DNA of 36,952 bases from Nitrospirota bacterium (GTDB taxonomy: Bacteria > Nitrospirota > Leptospirillia > Leptospirillales > Leptospirillaceae), in NCBI GenBank assembly GCA_021828525.1, contig JAJZGM010000002.1, positions 1 to 36,952 on the forward strand, read 5' to 3'. A program made the translations under genes and the position numbers. Positions 8,698 through 16,202 of the stretch are shown here, piece after piece. Each line of letters opens with the position of its first letter. Within the stretch, counting starts at the first letter, position 1. The notes beneath the pieces are model-generated. The model had not been told where the DNA came from, made no database searches, and worked only from the letters and a program-made list of their open reading frames with translations.

Positions 8698-8934
8698 ATC
8701 GGCCTTTTCAATACTCTCCTCAACTTGTTTACCTGGATTGTCATCATACGCGCCCTCCTCTCCTGGGTGCACCCCGATCCGAACAATCCCATCATCAAAT
8801 TCATGGATTATATAACAGAGCCGTTCCTCCATCCGATCCGCCGGCTCGTTCCCCCGGAAAAGATGGGAGGGCTTGATCTGTCTCCATTCATCCTGATCCT
8901 CATCATTCAGGGGATCGAACGGTTCATCTACTGA
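8698..8934 (+). CDS. YggT-family membrane protein, apparently starting at AUC
   Basis: Small integral membrane protein of the YggT/YlmG family, about 78 residues, with two hydrophobic helices flanking the family hallmark RALLSWVHPDPNNPI and ITEPFLHPIRRLVPP. Homologues act in membrane or division-related placement and osmotic stress; the biochemical role is unknown. The reading frame after an upstream stop (TGA 8683-8685) has no ATG, GTG or CTG. The first conventional start would be TTG 8725, which has no ribosome-binding site and would cut into the first membrane helix. In contrast, AGGAGG at 8687-8692 lies exactly 5 nt before ATC 8698, from which IGLFNTLLNLFTW restores a normal YggT N-terminus. 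I therefore place the start at AUC. An ATG at 8682 is in another frame. Confidence 0.8.
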   Translation: MGLFNTLLNLFTWIVIIRALLSWVHPDPNNPIIKFMDYITEPFLHPIRRLVPPEKMGGLDLSPFILILIIQGIERFIY

Positions 8935-8981
8935 CCTCCCCAAGACCCGCAAAAGGGTCCGAATGACAGAAAGGAGCCCGA

Positions 8982-9521
8982 ATGCTCGACCATACGAAGC
9001 TCAATGATCTTCGTGCCCGCGAGTTTGGAAAAAGCCTTCGCGGTTATACGCCGGGAGAGGTGGACGACTTCATCGAAAAGCTCCTCTTCGAAGTCGGCGA
9101 GCTTGTCGATACGATCGGGGTTCTCACCCAAAAGCTCAGGGATGTCGAAGGTGAAAGGGAGGAGTTGAAAAAACACGAGGAGCAGCTTGCTGCGACCCTT
9201 GTTGCGGCCCAGTCCACCGCGGAAGAGTGGAGGGCGATCGCCAAAAAGGAGAGCGAGCAGATCGTCCGGGAGGGGCATTTAAAGTCAGAGGAAATTCTTC
9301 AGCATGCCCAGAAGGAGGCCGAGGACCTTCTCCGTCAGGCCAGGGACAAGGCCCGGTTCGAGGAGGAAACGCGTTCAAGGCTTACCCATGAGACCTCCCT
9401 CACCGTTTCCCGGCTGAAGGGAGAGTTGGCCTCACTTAAGGAGGCCATGGAACGGTGGGAGCAGGGGATCATGAGAATAACCGGAAACCCTGATGCGACA
9501 CACAAAGAAATCCTCCCCTGA
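8982..9521 (+). CDS. divIVA: DivIVA-domain coiled-coil protein
   Basis: Cytoplasmic coiled-coil protein of the DivIVA/GpsB type, which binds curved membrane and positions division or growth machinery. The N-terminal lipid-binding domain is visible as residues 1-35, including GYTPGEVDDFIEKL, followed by a long Glu/Lys/Gln-rich coiled coil from about residue 45 to 165. Length is 179 residues, within the family range. AAAGGAG lies about 8 nt before the ATG. The neighbours are yggT upstream and a DUF167 gene downstream, the same order as the ylm-divIVA block of Gram-positives and of several Gram-negative phyla. A perfect hairpin with an oligo-T end lies 20 nt downstream. The precise role in this organism (pole, septum or other) cannot be told from the sequence. 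Confidence 0.9.
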   Translation: MLDHTKLNDLRAREFGKSLRGYTPGEVDDFIEKLLFEVGELVDTIGVLTQKLRDVEGEREELKKHEEQLAATLVAAQSTAEEWRAIAKKESEQIVREGHLKSEEILQHAQKEAEDLLRQARDKARFEEETRSRLTHETSLTVSRLKGELASLKEAMERWEQGIMRITGNPDATHKEILP

Positions 9522-9834
9522 TCCGGGTCCCGGGTCCCGGAAAAAGGCGCCGGAAAGATGGCGCCTTTTAATGAATGTCCGCCCCGGCCAATCAAGAATC
9601 TCCCTCGGGTTTGAGGAAAGGGGATGGATTCTTGGGGTCCGGGAGCCTGCCAGGGAAGGACGCGCCAACCATGGAATCGCAAGAGCATTGTCGGATTTTC
9701 TTGATGTCCCCCTCTCCTCCGTATCGATCGTCAGGGGGGAGGGAAGCCGGATCAAGTTGATCGAAATTGCCGGGATGAGCGAGGAAGAGGGGCTCAGACG
9801 ACTGAGAAGGGTATTACAGTCCTCTTCGTCATGA
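9493..9834 (+). CDS. DUF167 (YggU-family) protein
   Basis: Small protein of the DUF167/UPF0235 family, whose biochemical function is unknown. The family pattern is visible: NVRPGQSR, VREPAREGRANHGI, LSDFLDVPLSSVSIVRGE followed by SRIKLIEI. The frame offers only two starts. ATG 9493 overlaps divIVA by 29 nt and gives 113 residues; ATG 9571 gives 87 residues but would cut into the first beta strand (RLLMNVRP) and has no ribosome-binding site. I prefer 9493 on homology. With that start, the codons for residues about 17-26 form a perfect 10-bp hairpin ending in TTTT, so the beginning of the gene coincides with what looks like the divIVA terminator. The C-terminal tail ends in SSSS. Confidence 0.8.
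   Translation: MRHTKKSSPDPGPGSRKKAPERWRLLMNVRPGQSRISLGFEERGWILGVREPAREGRANHGIARALSDFLDVPLSSVSIVRGEGSRIKLIEIAGMSEEEGLRRLRRVLQSSSS
9542..9569 (+). terminator. Terminator-like hairpin after divIVA, inside the DUF167 frame
   Basis: AAAAGGCGCC (9542-9551) and GGCGCCTTTT (9560-9569) are perfect 10-bp inverted repeats with an 8-nt loop, and the right arm ends in four T. This has the form of a short Rho-independent terminator located 20 nt after the divIVA stop. Because the stem also lies in the 5' coding part of the DUF167 gene, it may act as partial terminator, as translation control, or merely by chance. Confidence 0.55.
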
Positions 9835-9866
9835 TTTCCCGCCCTGGTCCGGACTGGATTAAAGAG

Positions 9867-9882
9867 ACACACGGATGTGTGT
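9867..9882 (-). terminator. Weak hairpin downstream of the minus-strand membrane gene
   Basis: ACACAC (9867-9872) and GTGTGT (9877-9882) pair around a GGAT loop. Read on the minus strand it lies just after the stop of the gene ending at 9889 and is followed by CTCTTTAAT, only a weak T-rich tract. It could serve as a modest terminator between two convergent units; the stem is short and AT/GC mixed. Confidence 0.3.
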
Positions 9883-9888
9883 GTGGAA

Positions 9889-10500
9889 TCAGTCGAAGGT
9901 GACGGTCTCGTTTCTGATTTCATGGCCATCGTCGATACGCATCTTGATGGTGATGGAATAGACGGGAGAGCCGCCGAGCCAGAAGGCGCGTGATGTCTCC
10001 TCCTTGGGTGCAAGAGGTTCGAACATCAGATAGGCGGGGGGGAGTTTGAGTGGAACCTCCGATCCATTTCCAATCTTGTAATGGGCCCCCAGCATCTGGA
10101 GTTTGATGGGGGCTCCCTCAACCGTGTATTTCATGTAGGCCACGGAAGGGGAGAGGAGCATGGAGATGTTGAGTCGCCATCCCTCACCCTGGATGCTCTT
10201 GAAGGTTGTCCGGGTGCTGATGCTTCGCTGGGAGACGATCTTGTGAGGCTTTCCCAGGGGGCCGGCCTTGAACCCGATGATGGACCCGCCGATTCCTGCC
10301 ACGAGAAGAAGTCCGATGACGATATAAATGGCAATGGTGACCGGGCTGAAGCCCTGCTCTTCCTTCGGGCGTGACGGACTGTAAAGCTCCTCGTATTCCG
10401 TGGGAGCTTTATCGGGAGAGGCTTCCGGAGCGCCTTGTTTTTCTGAGGCCGATCTTCTGGGACCACCTTCCGGTCCTGCGCCTTGTCTTGGTGCGGTCAT
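9889..10500 (-). CDS. Membrane-anchored protein of unknown function
   Basis: I do not recognise this gene. The 203-residue product has a disordered, charged N-terminal cytoplasmic tail of about 50 residues, rich in Gly, Pro, Ala and Glu, one strong membrane helix at about residues 53-77, and a C-terminal domain of roughly 125 residues with alternating hydrophobic pattern that suggests a beta-rich extracytoplasmic fold. There are no cysteines and no catalytic motif that I can see. ATG 10500 was chosen because GAGGAG lies 9 nt upstream; a TTG at 10545 would only lengthen the disordered tail. It follows glk and pgl on the same strand with a gap of 112 nt that holds a possible promoter, so it may be expressed separately. 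Confidence 0.7.
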   Translation of the reverse strand: MTAPRQGAGPEGGPRRSASEKQGAPEASPDKAPTEYEELYSPSRPKEEQGFSPVTIAIYIVIGLLLVAGIGGSIIGFKAGPLGKPHKIVSQRSISTRTTFKSIQGEGWRLNISMLLSPSVAYMKYTVEGAPIKLQMLGAHYKIGNGSEVPLKLPPAYLMFEPLAPKEETSRAFWLGGSPVYSITIKMRIDDGHEIRNETVTFD

Positions 10501-10579
10501 GGACAGAAACTCCTCGGTTCTTCCGGGCCTTGCCGGCCCCTGCAATGTGGATGGCAGGACCGGTCAAACACATCTTTTA

Positions 10580-10609
10580 ATTTTACTTCATGAACCCGGT
10601 TTGGGGCAA
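10580..10609 (-). promoter_or_regulatory. Possible promoter of the minus-strand membrane gene
   Basis: Read on the minus strand, TTGCCC (10609-10604) is followed after 18 nt by TAAAAT (10585-10580). The -10 matches the sigma70 consensus at five of six positions and the -35 at four. It lies directly after the pgl stop and about 80 nt before the start codon at 10500, in a locally AT-rich stretch. Confidence 0.4.
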
Positions 10610-10612
10610 GAA

Positions 10613-11455
10613 TCACCGAGGGAATGCTGATTCAGGAGCGGGAGGGCCTTCTTCCATCCGGACATCGGCCCATTGGCTGATCCCTTGGGGGCAGGCCTCC
10701 TGGTCGATCCAGAATTCGGAGGGGTGCAGCCGCACTTCCGCCTCCTTCAGGACCCACTGGGTGGGCAGATTGCCTTGAGGGTTGAGGACGGTGGCAAGAA
10801 TGTCGTGTTTTTCCTTCCCTGTCACAAGGAAAATTCTTGCCCCTGCTTCGGCCAGTGTCCGGTAGGACAGGGAAATCCTGGCGATTCTCCCGGGAACTGG
10901 GGGGACGGCAAGAACCACCCGATGCCGGTCTTCTTCCGGAGACGTTCCCGGAAAGAGGCTGGCCGTGTGTCCGTCGGGTCCGACCCCGAGAAGGGCGATA
11001 TCCAGGGCAGGTGGGTGAGGGAGAGGAGTCCCAAGAGCCTCCGCGAGAACCTTTTCGTATCTGAGGGCTTCCCGTTCAGGGTGGGGATTTTCCCCCTGGA
11101 TTCTGAAAACGGATTTCTCCTGAATTTTTCCAGGAATAAGGAGAGTCTCCCGCGCCATCCTGTAATTGCTCTGGTCGCTCTCAGGAGGAACGCACCGTTC
11201 GTCGGAAAAAAACCAGCGAATCCGGGATTTGGTCTCCTCGGGCCAGGAGGCTATCTTTTTTGACACGGCCCTGAAAAACGGGATAGGGGTCTTGCCTCCC
11301 GAGAGGCCGATCGAGACGACACTCTTTTTGACGAGAAGCCCCTCGACTCTCTCGAGAAAGCTGTCCGCTCCTTTTTCAGTCCAGGCGGATAGGGAGGGGA
11401 ATACACGAACGAGAACGGTAGGAGAAGCATCTTCGAGCTCGGTGAGTCGGGTCAT
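10613..11455 (-). CDS. pgl: 6-phosphogluconolactonase (DevB/Pgl type)
   Basis: Hydrolyses 6-phosphogluconolactone to 6-phosphogluconate, the second step of the oxidative pentose phosphate pathway, in the cytoplasm. The 280-residue protein shows the family motifs SIGLSGGKTP, FFSDERCVPP with the following SNYRMARETLL, and LLGVGPDGHTASLFP, which contains the catalytic histidine region. It belongs to the NagB-like lactonase type, not the beta-propeller type. ATG 11455 is the first good start. The gene follows glk after 17 nt on the same strand, so the two are probably one transcript that makes glucose 6-phosphate and carries it toward NADPH and pentoses; glucose-6-phosphate dehydrogenase itself is not in this window. 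Confidence 0.92.
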   Translation of the reverse strand: MTRLTELEDASPTVLVRVFPSLSAWTEKGADSFLERVEGLLVKKSVVSIGLSGGKTPIPFFRAVSKKIASWPEETKSRIRWFFSDERCVPPESDQSNYRMARETLLIPGKIQEKSVFRIQGENPHPEREALRYEKVLAEALGTPLPHPPALDIALLGVGPDGHTASLFPGTSPEEDRHRVVLAVPPVPGRIARISLSYRTLAEAGARIFLVTGKEKHDILATVLNPQGNLPTQWVLKEAEVRLHPSEFWIDQEACPQGISQWADVRMEEGPPAPESAFPR

Positions 11456-11472
11456 CGGAATCTCCCTCGATT

Positions 11473-12546
11473 TTAGGACCCGGGAACACTTCGTGAGGCC
11501 AGCTGGCAGGCCCCCAGAAGTCCTGTTTCCGGGTTGTTGACGATATGGACCGGGATTTCCGAGAGAAGCGTCCTGTAGCGGCCCTTGTTGACAAAATGGG
11601 CCATGAAGGAGGATCTCAGGAGGAAAGGCTCGATCTTTCCGGGAATTCCCCCCGCCAGGTAGACGCCGCCGGTGGCCAGGGACTTGAGAGCCAGATTCCC
11701 GGCTTCCTGCCCCAGAAACCTGCAGAAGTTTTCGAGGATCATGGTGCAGAGTGGGTCATGTCTTGACAGGGCGGCATGGGTCAGGGCGGCAGGAATCTCC
11801 TCCTCCGAAAGGCCGGGGTCAAGCGGAAGACTTGCGGGAGGCTGTCCGAGAGTATGGAAATGATACAGATTTGCCAGTCCCTGGCCGGAAACGACTCGTT
11901 CACAGCTGACATGTCCGAACCGCGACCACAGGTGGGTGAGAAGGGGGATATCGGAAAGGGATTCGGGGGCCCAGTCCGCATGGCCTCCTTCAGTCGGAAT
12001 GACAAGGGGGCCCTGCTCGGAGGGAATCAGGATCGATTCACCAAGGCCCGTCCCGGGGGCGACCACGATCCTGGCTCCCTGGGGATCGGGTCGCCCCGTA
12101 TTGAGGAGGGTGGTATCTTCCTCTCCCAGAAGGGTGGTGCCCCAGGCGGTGGCCACGAGGTCATTGACAAGGCGGATATTTATTTTCGGAAGTTTCAGAA
12201 GTTGGGCCAGGGTGTCTGTTTCTACGACCCAGGGGAGGTTGGTGGTCTGGCACCTGCCGTTCACGACGGGGCCGGCGATTCCAAAGGCTGCACTTGCAAG
12301 GGAGAAGCTTTTGGAATAGTCGGATCGAAGGGTTTCAAGAAATTCTTCCAGGACCTTTTCAAGGGAGTTATAGTTTCTGGAGGGGTATTCCTTCTTGAAA
12401 ACCTTTCCGGGGCTCTTGTCCACCCCTTTGTTTTCCGGAAGAAGAGGAAAACACCCCAGGAGGGTTTTTGTCCCTCCGATATCTCCGGCAAGAATCATCC
12501 TGGGATGAAGGGTCGGGGCCGGAGATCCGGCAAAAGAATCAGCCAC
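11473..12546 (-). CDS. glk: Glucokinase
   Basis: ATP-dependent glucokinase of the bacterial Glk (ROK-distinct) family, converting glucose to glucose 6-phosphate. Visible are the phosphate-1 motif LAGDIGGTKT, AAFGIAGPVVNG, the catalytic region TTNLPWVVETD, RLVNDLVATAWG, the phosphate-2 motif VVAPGTGLGES and TEGGHADWAP. The frame extends far upstream without homology. I chose GTG 12546, which is preceded by a near-perfect AAGGAGG, giving 357 residues with a 16-residue lead; ATG 12498 immediately before the ATP motif is the alternative (341 residues) but has no suitably spaced site. pgl follows 17 nt later. The upstream region is shared with divergent hpnH. Confidence 0.92.
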   Translation of the reverse strand: MADSFAGSPAPTLHPRMILAGDIGGTKTLLGCFPLLPENKGVDKSPGKVFKKEYPSRNYNSLEKVLEEFLETLRSDYSKSFSLASAAFGIAGPVVNGRCQTTNLPWVVETDTLAQLLKLPKINIRLVNDLVATAWGTTLLGEEDTTLLNTGRPDPQGARIVVAPGTGLGESILIPSEQGPLVIPTEGGHADWAPESLSDIPLLTHLWSRFGHVSCERVVSGQGLANLYHFHTLGQPPASLPLDPGLSEEEIPAALTHAALSRHDPLCTMILENFCRFLGQEAGNLALKSLATGGVYLAGGIPGKIEPFLLRSSFMAHFVNKGRYRTLLSEIPVHIVNNPETGLLGACQLASRSVPGS

Positions 12547-12633
12547 TCTTCCTCCTTCTCCACGAATTCTTCTTCGGAACTCGGGTTTCAAGGTTAGTTG
12601 CCCTTCGGACAACGAGCAGTGCCGCCGTTTTCC

Positions 12634-12662
12634 TTGACAGGGACTGGCCCGGATAATATGAT
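12634..12662 (+). promoter_or_regulatory. Strong sigma70-type promoter of hpnH
   Basis: TTGACA (12634-12639) matches the -35 consensus exactly and is followed after 17 nt by TATGAT (12657-12662), a five-of-six -10 match. A second overlapping AT-rich hexamer TAATAT (12654-12659) lies in the same place. The predicted start near 12670 leaves a leader of about 90 nt before the hpnH ATG at 12763. It is the best promoter I found in the window. Confidence 0.7.
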
Positions 12663-12762
12663 CATAGAATGTTGCGGCATTAATGTCATCCATCTTCGTT
12701 CCGTCCGCAACCAAACAAGAGACCCATGCCTTGAATCCCCAGAATGAAAGGCACCCAATCCC

Positions 12763-13779
12763 ATGGCGATCCCTCTCCAGCAAGCCCTGAAAGTCGGGGC
12801 ATATGTCATGCAGAAAAAATGGAAGAAAGAAGAGAAATATCCTCTCGTCCTGATGCTCGAACCCCTATTCCGATGCAATCTTGAGTGCGCCGGATGTGGC
12901 AAGATCCAATACCCGGAAGAAATCCTTAAGAAGAGGCTGACTCCGGAGGAATGCTTTCATGCGGTTGAAGAATGCGGCGCCCCTGTCGTCACCATTGCCG
13001 GGGGAGAACCCCTCATCCATCCTGAGATCGTCGAGATCGTATCGGGGATGATCGAGCGCAAGAAGTTCGTCTACCTTTGCACCAACGGCATCCTCCTCGA
13101 GAAATACATCGACCGATTTTCGCCCTCCCCTTACCTGACCTTCAGTATCCACCTCGATGGTCTCCGGGAGACGCATGATCGCCTCGTGTGCCGGGAGGGG
13201 GTCTTCGAAATGGCCGTCAGGGCCATCCGGACCGCCACCGCCCGCGGCTTTCGCGTGACCACGAACACCACCGTCTTTGAGGGAGAAGATCCCGCCGAAA
13301 TCCGGAAATTTTTCGACTATGTGAAGGAGTTGGGAGTGAACGGGATGATGATTTCCCCGGGATATTCCTATGACTGGGCTCCGGATCAGGAACACTTTCT
13401 GAAGAAGGACCGGACCCGCAACCTCTTCCGGATGATACTCGCCGATCGGGCCGGCAAGGGCTGGAACTTCAATCACAGTCCCTTTTACCTGGATTTTCTG
13501 GAAGGGGAAAGGGATTACGATTGCACTCCCTGGGGAAGCCCGAACTATTCGGTTCTCGGATGGCAGCGTCCCTGTTATTTGTTGAACGAAGGTTATGCCG
13601 CCACCTTCAGGGAATTGATGGAAGAGACCGACTGGAGCCAATACGGACCCTCTTCTGGCCACGCCAAGTGCCGGGACTGTATGGTTCACTGTGGTTTCGA
13701 GCCCTCTGCCGTGGGAGATGCCACCTCCTCGATCAAGAATACCCTCCGTTCCATTTCCAGTCTCCTTCCGGCCGGTTGA
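12763..13779 (+). CDS. hpnH: Hopanoid biosynthesis radical SAM protein HpnH (adenosylhopane synthase)
   Basis: Radical SAM enzyme that attaches the 5'-deoxyadenosyl group to diploptene (hopene), the first step in building the side chain of extended hopanoids. The [4Fe-4S] motif is CNLECAGC at residues 38-45 within [16 protein letters not shown], which is highly characteristic of Hpn[13 protein letters not shown] is the SAM-binding GGEP element. The C-terminal third has further cysteines (for example [14 protein letters not shown]) typical of the DUF3463 domain of this family. The 338-residue length is normal. The next gene, a phosphatase, follows after 21 nt. No other hopanoid gene (shc, hpnG and others) is in the window, so the pathway must be completed elsewhere. 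Confidence 0.93.
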   Translation: MAIPLQQALKVGAYVMQKKWKKEEKYPLVLMLEPLFRCNLECAGCGKIQYPEEILKKRLTPEECFHAVEECGAPVVTIAGGEPLIHPEIVEIVSGMIERKKFVYLCTNGILLEKYIDRFSPSPYLTFSIHLDGLRETHDRLVCREGVFEMAVRAIRTATARGFRVTTNTTVFEGEDPAEIRKFFDYVKELGVNGMMISPGYSYDWAPDQEHFLKKDRTRNLFRMILADRAGKGWNFNHSPFYLDFLEGERDYDCTPWGSPNYSVLGWQRPCYLLNEGYAATFRELMEETDWSQYGPSSGHAKCRDCMVHCGFEPSAVGDATSSIKNTLRSISSLLPAG

Positions 13780-13800
13780 TTCCGGGAGGAAGGAGCCCGG

Positions 13801-14475
13801 ATGTCAACATATGTGGTGGGTGATCTGCACGGTCAGTTTTCGCTTTTGCTCGATCTTCTGGGAAAGATTCTCTTCGATAAAAAGCAGGATCGGCTGATCG
13901 CCGTCGGAGATGTGCTGGACCGGGGATCCCGGGTCGGCGATCTCCTCTTGTTTCTCCATGAAGCCTCCCAGGAGGGATGGTTCCATTCCGTCAAAGGAAA
14001 TCATGAGGAATCATTCCTGCGTGTCCGCGCCGGGGAACCCCTCTCCTGGTACACCTCTCCCGAGTTCGGTGGCGGTGTCACCCTGTCCTTTTTCCAGGGC
14101 CTAGGGGCGCAAAACGCCCGGCTTTTGGAAGATTGGATCGGGTCCTGGCCCCTTGTCTGGTCCAACGAACAATCAATCGTGGTTCACGGAAGTCTTCCTT
14201 CTGTTCCGGGAACAACCCTGGGAGACCCTGATCTCTGCGAAACCCGGATCTCGTGGGGCGGGGGAGGTCACGAATGCCTGGATCTCCGGCCTCCGAATCT
14301 TTACCCTTCCTGGGATGGCCGTCTTGTTGTCTCCGGGCACACGATCGTCCGCAAGGCCGGCTTCTGGAAGGAAGGGATTGCGATGGTGGATACGGGGGCT
14401 TTCAGGACGGGCATCCTCTCCGCCCTTTGTCTGGAGACAGGCCAGTTCCACAGGGTGTCGGGAGCTCCAGCCTAG
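13801..14475 (+). CDS. Calcineurin-like metallophosphoesterase (lambda/PrpA-type Ser/Thr or Ap4A phosphatase)
   Basis: Two-metal phosphatase with every signature of the family: GDLHGQ at residues 7-12, GDVLDRG at 36-42, GNHE at 66-69, a mid-protein VHGSLP and the late SGHTIV. The size of 224 residues and the DLHGQ form fit the bacteriophage lambda phosphatase/PrpA/PphA group, which dephosphorylate Ser/Thr phosphoproteins; some relatives cleave diadenosine tetraphosphate, and the sequence does not decide between them. No signal peptide, so cytoplasmic. An AGGAAGGAG ribosome site precedes ATG 13801. It follows hpnH in the same direction and is likely on the same transcript. It ends 9 nt from the convergent protoporphyrinogen oxidase gene. 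Confidence 0.85.
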   Translation: MSTYVVGDLHGQFSLLLDLLGKILFDKKQDRLIAVGDVLDRGSRVGDLLLFLHEASQEGWFHSVKGNHEESFLRVRAGEPLSWYTSPEFGGGVTLSFFQGLGAQNARLLEDWIGSWPLVWSNEQSIVVHGSLPSVPGTTLGDPDLCETRISWGGGGHECLDLRPPNLYPSWDGRLVVSGHTIVRKAGFWKEGIAMVDTGAFRTGILSALCLETGQFHRVSGAPA

Positions 14476-14484
14476 AGGCGGGTG

Positions 14485-15891
14485 TCAGGCTTCCGGCGGG
14501 CTCGCAAGAATTCGCCGTGCAGTTTCGATCCCTGAGGTGAAGCTTTGGGAGACTGAAACCCCTGATAGATAAGCTCCGGCCAGGTAGAGTCCGTTTGGAA
14601 GAGCCTGGGCTATCCTCTCGATCCGGCTCCGGTGGCCGGGGGTGTATTGGGGAATGGCGCCTTCCCACCGCTGAATGCGGAGAAAGTCCGGCTTTCCCTT
14701 TGTTCCCAGGATTGTCTCAACTTCCCGTCCGACGATTTCGATCAGGTCCTCATCAAAGGCAAAGGCCAGCTTCGGATTCGACATTCCTCCGGCGAAAACC
14801 GTCAGGAGGACCTGGCCTTCCGGAGCCTTGTCAGGAAAAAGAGAGGACGAAAAGAGAATCCCCAGAATTTTCCGCTTTTCTCTGGAGGGGACAAGCAACC
14901 CGAATCCATCAAGTGGGTGGTCCACATTTTTCCTTGAAAATCCCAGAGAGATCACCGCAATCGGGGCATAAGGAATTTCTGTCATCGGACCAATGGCTTC
15001 GGGGCAGATCTCCTGCAAAAGTTCCGAGGACTGGATCGCGTTTCCGGCAAGAACCACATAACGGGAATGGAGGTAATAGGTCTCCTCGTCAAAGAGAAGC
15101 GCTGTCCGGAATCCGTTTGGAGTCCGGGTGATTCCGATGACGTCGGCATTTGTCCCGGCGTCGGTGCCAAGAAGCTCCGAGAGGGCCCCTGGAAGTCGGC
15201 CCATTCCTCCCTGGAAGGAAAAAATGGAACGGGTGAGGGGGGATCGAGGGGGTTTGGGACCGAACTGCATGGCCACGGCTCCCCTGAGGATCGATCCGTA
15301 GCGGTCTTCCATCGCGGTGAGACGGGGAAATGTGTCTTCCATGGAGAGAATCTCGGGACTCGAGGCGTAGACCCCCTTCACAAAAGGATCGATAATCCAG
15401 TCGAGAAAATCGGGTCCGAAACGACGTTCGACGAACTGGGCGACAGTTTCTATGGCCGGATCTTCGGGAAAGGTTGGGTCGTAGGGAGGGATAAAGGCTT
15501 CCCGGAGAACTCGCATTTTGCCCAAGACTGAGAGAACGGGAGTTGTGATTCCTTCCAGGATTGACCCGGGAAGCGGAACGGGTTTCCCCTCCTTCAGGAT
15601 AAAACGCCTTTTTCCGGCGCGGCCGGCCAGGACTGCCTCCCGCTCGAGCCCCGTTTGATGGATGTATCCGAGCAGAGGGTCTTCAGGTCTCAGGAAAAGA
15701 CTGTTTGGGCCTGTTTCTATCCGGTATCCGGCTTCGTCGAGCGTCCGTATGACGCCCCCTAGCCGATCGTTCCTCTCCACGAGGCGGACAGTCCGGCCGT
15801 GACCTTTGAGATGGACGGCGCAGGCCAAACCTGCGATCCCCCCTCCCACGACAAGAGTTTCGATATCATTCGCTGTCAATCTATTCTCCAT
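14485..15891 (-). CDS. hemG: Protoporphyrinogen oxidase (HemY/PPOX type)
   Basis: FAD-dependent oxidase of the HemY/PPOX (HemG in older usage) family, oxidising protoporphyrinogen IX, or coproporphyrinogen III in some lineages, in haem synthesis. The 468-residue protein starts with the dinucleotide-binding VVGGGIAGLACAVHL, continues with VERNDRLGGVIRT and ETGPNSLF, has the central DPFVKGVYASSP motif, and ends with the FAD-contacting LYLAGAYLSGVSV followed by a helix. The exact substrate is not decided by sequence; oxygen dependence is expected. ATG 15891 lacks a good ribosome site, whereas TTG 15879 has GGAGAA just upstream, so the true protein may be four residues shorter. A clear promoter lies at 15937-15965. 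Confidence 0.9.
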   Translation of the reverse strand: MENRLTANDIETLVVGGGIAGLACAVHLKGHGRTVRLVERNDRLGGVIRTLDEAGYRIETGPNSLFLRPEDPLLGYIHQTGLEREAVLAGRAGKRRFILKEGKPVPLPGSILEGITTPVLSVLGKMRVLREAFIPPYDPTFPEDPAIETVAQFVERRFGPDFLDWIIDPFVKGVYASSPEILSMEDTFPRLTAMEDRYGSILRGAVAMQFGPKPPRSPLTRSIFSFQGGMGRLPGALSELLGTDAGTNADVIGITRTPNGFRTALLFDEETYYLHSRYVVLAGNAIQSSELLQEICPEAIGPMTEIPYAPIAVISLGFSRKNVDHPLDGFGLLVPSREKRKILGILFSSSLFPDKAPEGQVLLTVFAGGMSNPKLAFAFDEDLIEIVGREVETILGTKGKPDFLRIQRWEGAIPQYTPGHRSRIERIAQALPNGLYLAGAYLSGVSVSQSFTSGIETARRILASPPEA

Positions 15892-15936
15892 CCGGGTCTT
15901 GGGCTGGTTGTCGGGAGCAGTTGAACAGGCCGGATA

Positions 15937-15965
15937 ACTTTAAACGCTCGGAGGGACAAGGTCAA
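15937..15965 (-). promoter_or_regulatory. Promoter of the protoporphyrinogen oxidase gene
   Basis: On the minus strand TTGACC (15965-15960) and TAAAGT (15942-15937) are separated by exactly 17 nt, with five and four matches to the sigma70 consensus. The start of transcription would fall about 40 nt before the start codon. Confidence 0.55.
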
Positions 15966-16015
15966 TATTGGGGTGTTGTCCGGCAAGGCCCCTGGGTGTC
16001 CCGGGGGCCGGATTT

Positions 16016-16024
16016 TGTTATAAT
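16016..16024 (+). promoter_or_regulatory. Extended -10 promoter of the tig-clpP-clpX operon
   Basis: TGTTATAAT (16016-16024) combines a perfect -10 hexamer with the TGn extension, which can replace a -35 element. No good -35 is seen 17 nt upstream (GGTGTC). Transcription would begin near 16031 and give a 5' leader of about 170 nt before tig. Confidence 0.5.
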
Positions 16025-16202
16025 CGGGAGACTTCAGTCCTCTGACCTCAATTTGAGAATGCTTTCCGGTCGTTCTCCCCTTTTTTTGGGACAGACATTC
16101 ATTTACAATAAAAAGAATTTGGATCCGGACCGACGCATTCTCAGCGTCGCCGGAAGATGATGTTCCCGAACAAAAATCATTCCCAGGAAGGAAAAAACGC
16201 TG

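Larger units (their letters stand above)
15892..16202. other. Divergent intergenic region between protoporphyrinogen oxidase and tig
   Basis: These 311 nt hold no credible gene. They contain a minus-strand promoter for the oxidase gene, an extended -10 promoter for the tig-clpP-clpX operon and a tig leader of about 170 nt that is AT-rich, with a run of seven T (16081-16087). I found no convincing CIRCE or other heat-shock operator; a palindrome search would settle this. Confidence 0.7.

Noticed and set aside
8682-8876. ATG-started frame overlapping the YggT-family gene
   Set aside because: It begins with ATG but is in another frame, and its product shows no membrane helices or YggT motifs.
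8944-8959. GACCC/GGGTC small hairpin between the yggT-family gene and divIVA
   Set aside because: Only 5 bp, no T-run, within a short gap that also holds the divIVA ribosome site.
11776-12597. Plus-strand open frame (273 codons) opposite glk
   Set aside because: Antisense to glucokinase, which has all its motifs; product is Gly-rich and unstructured.
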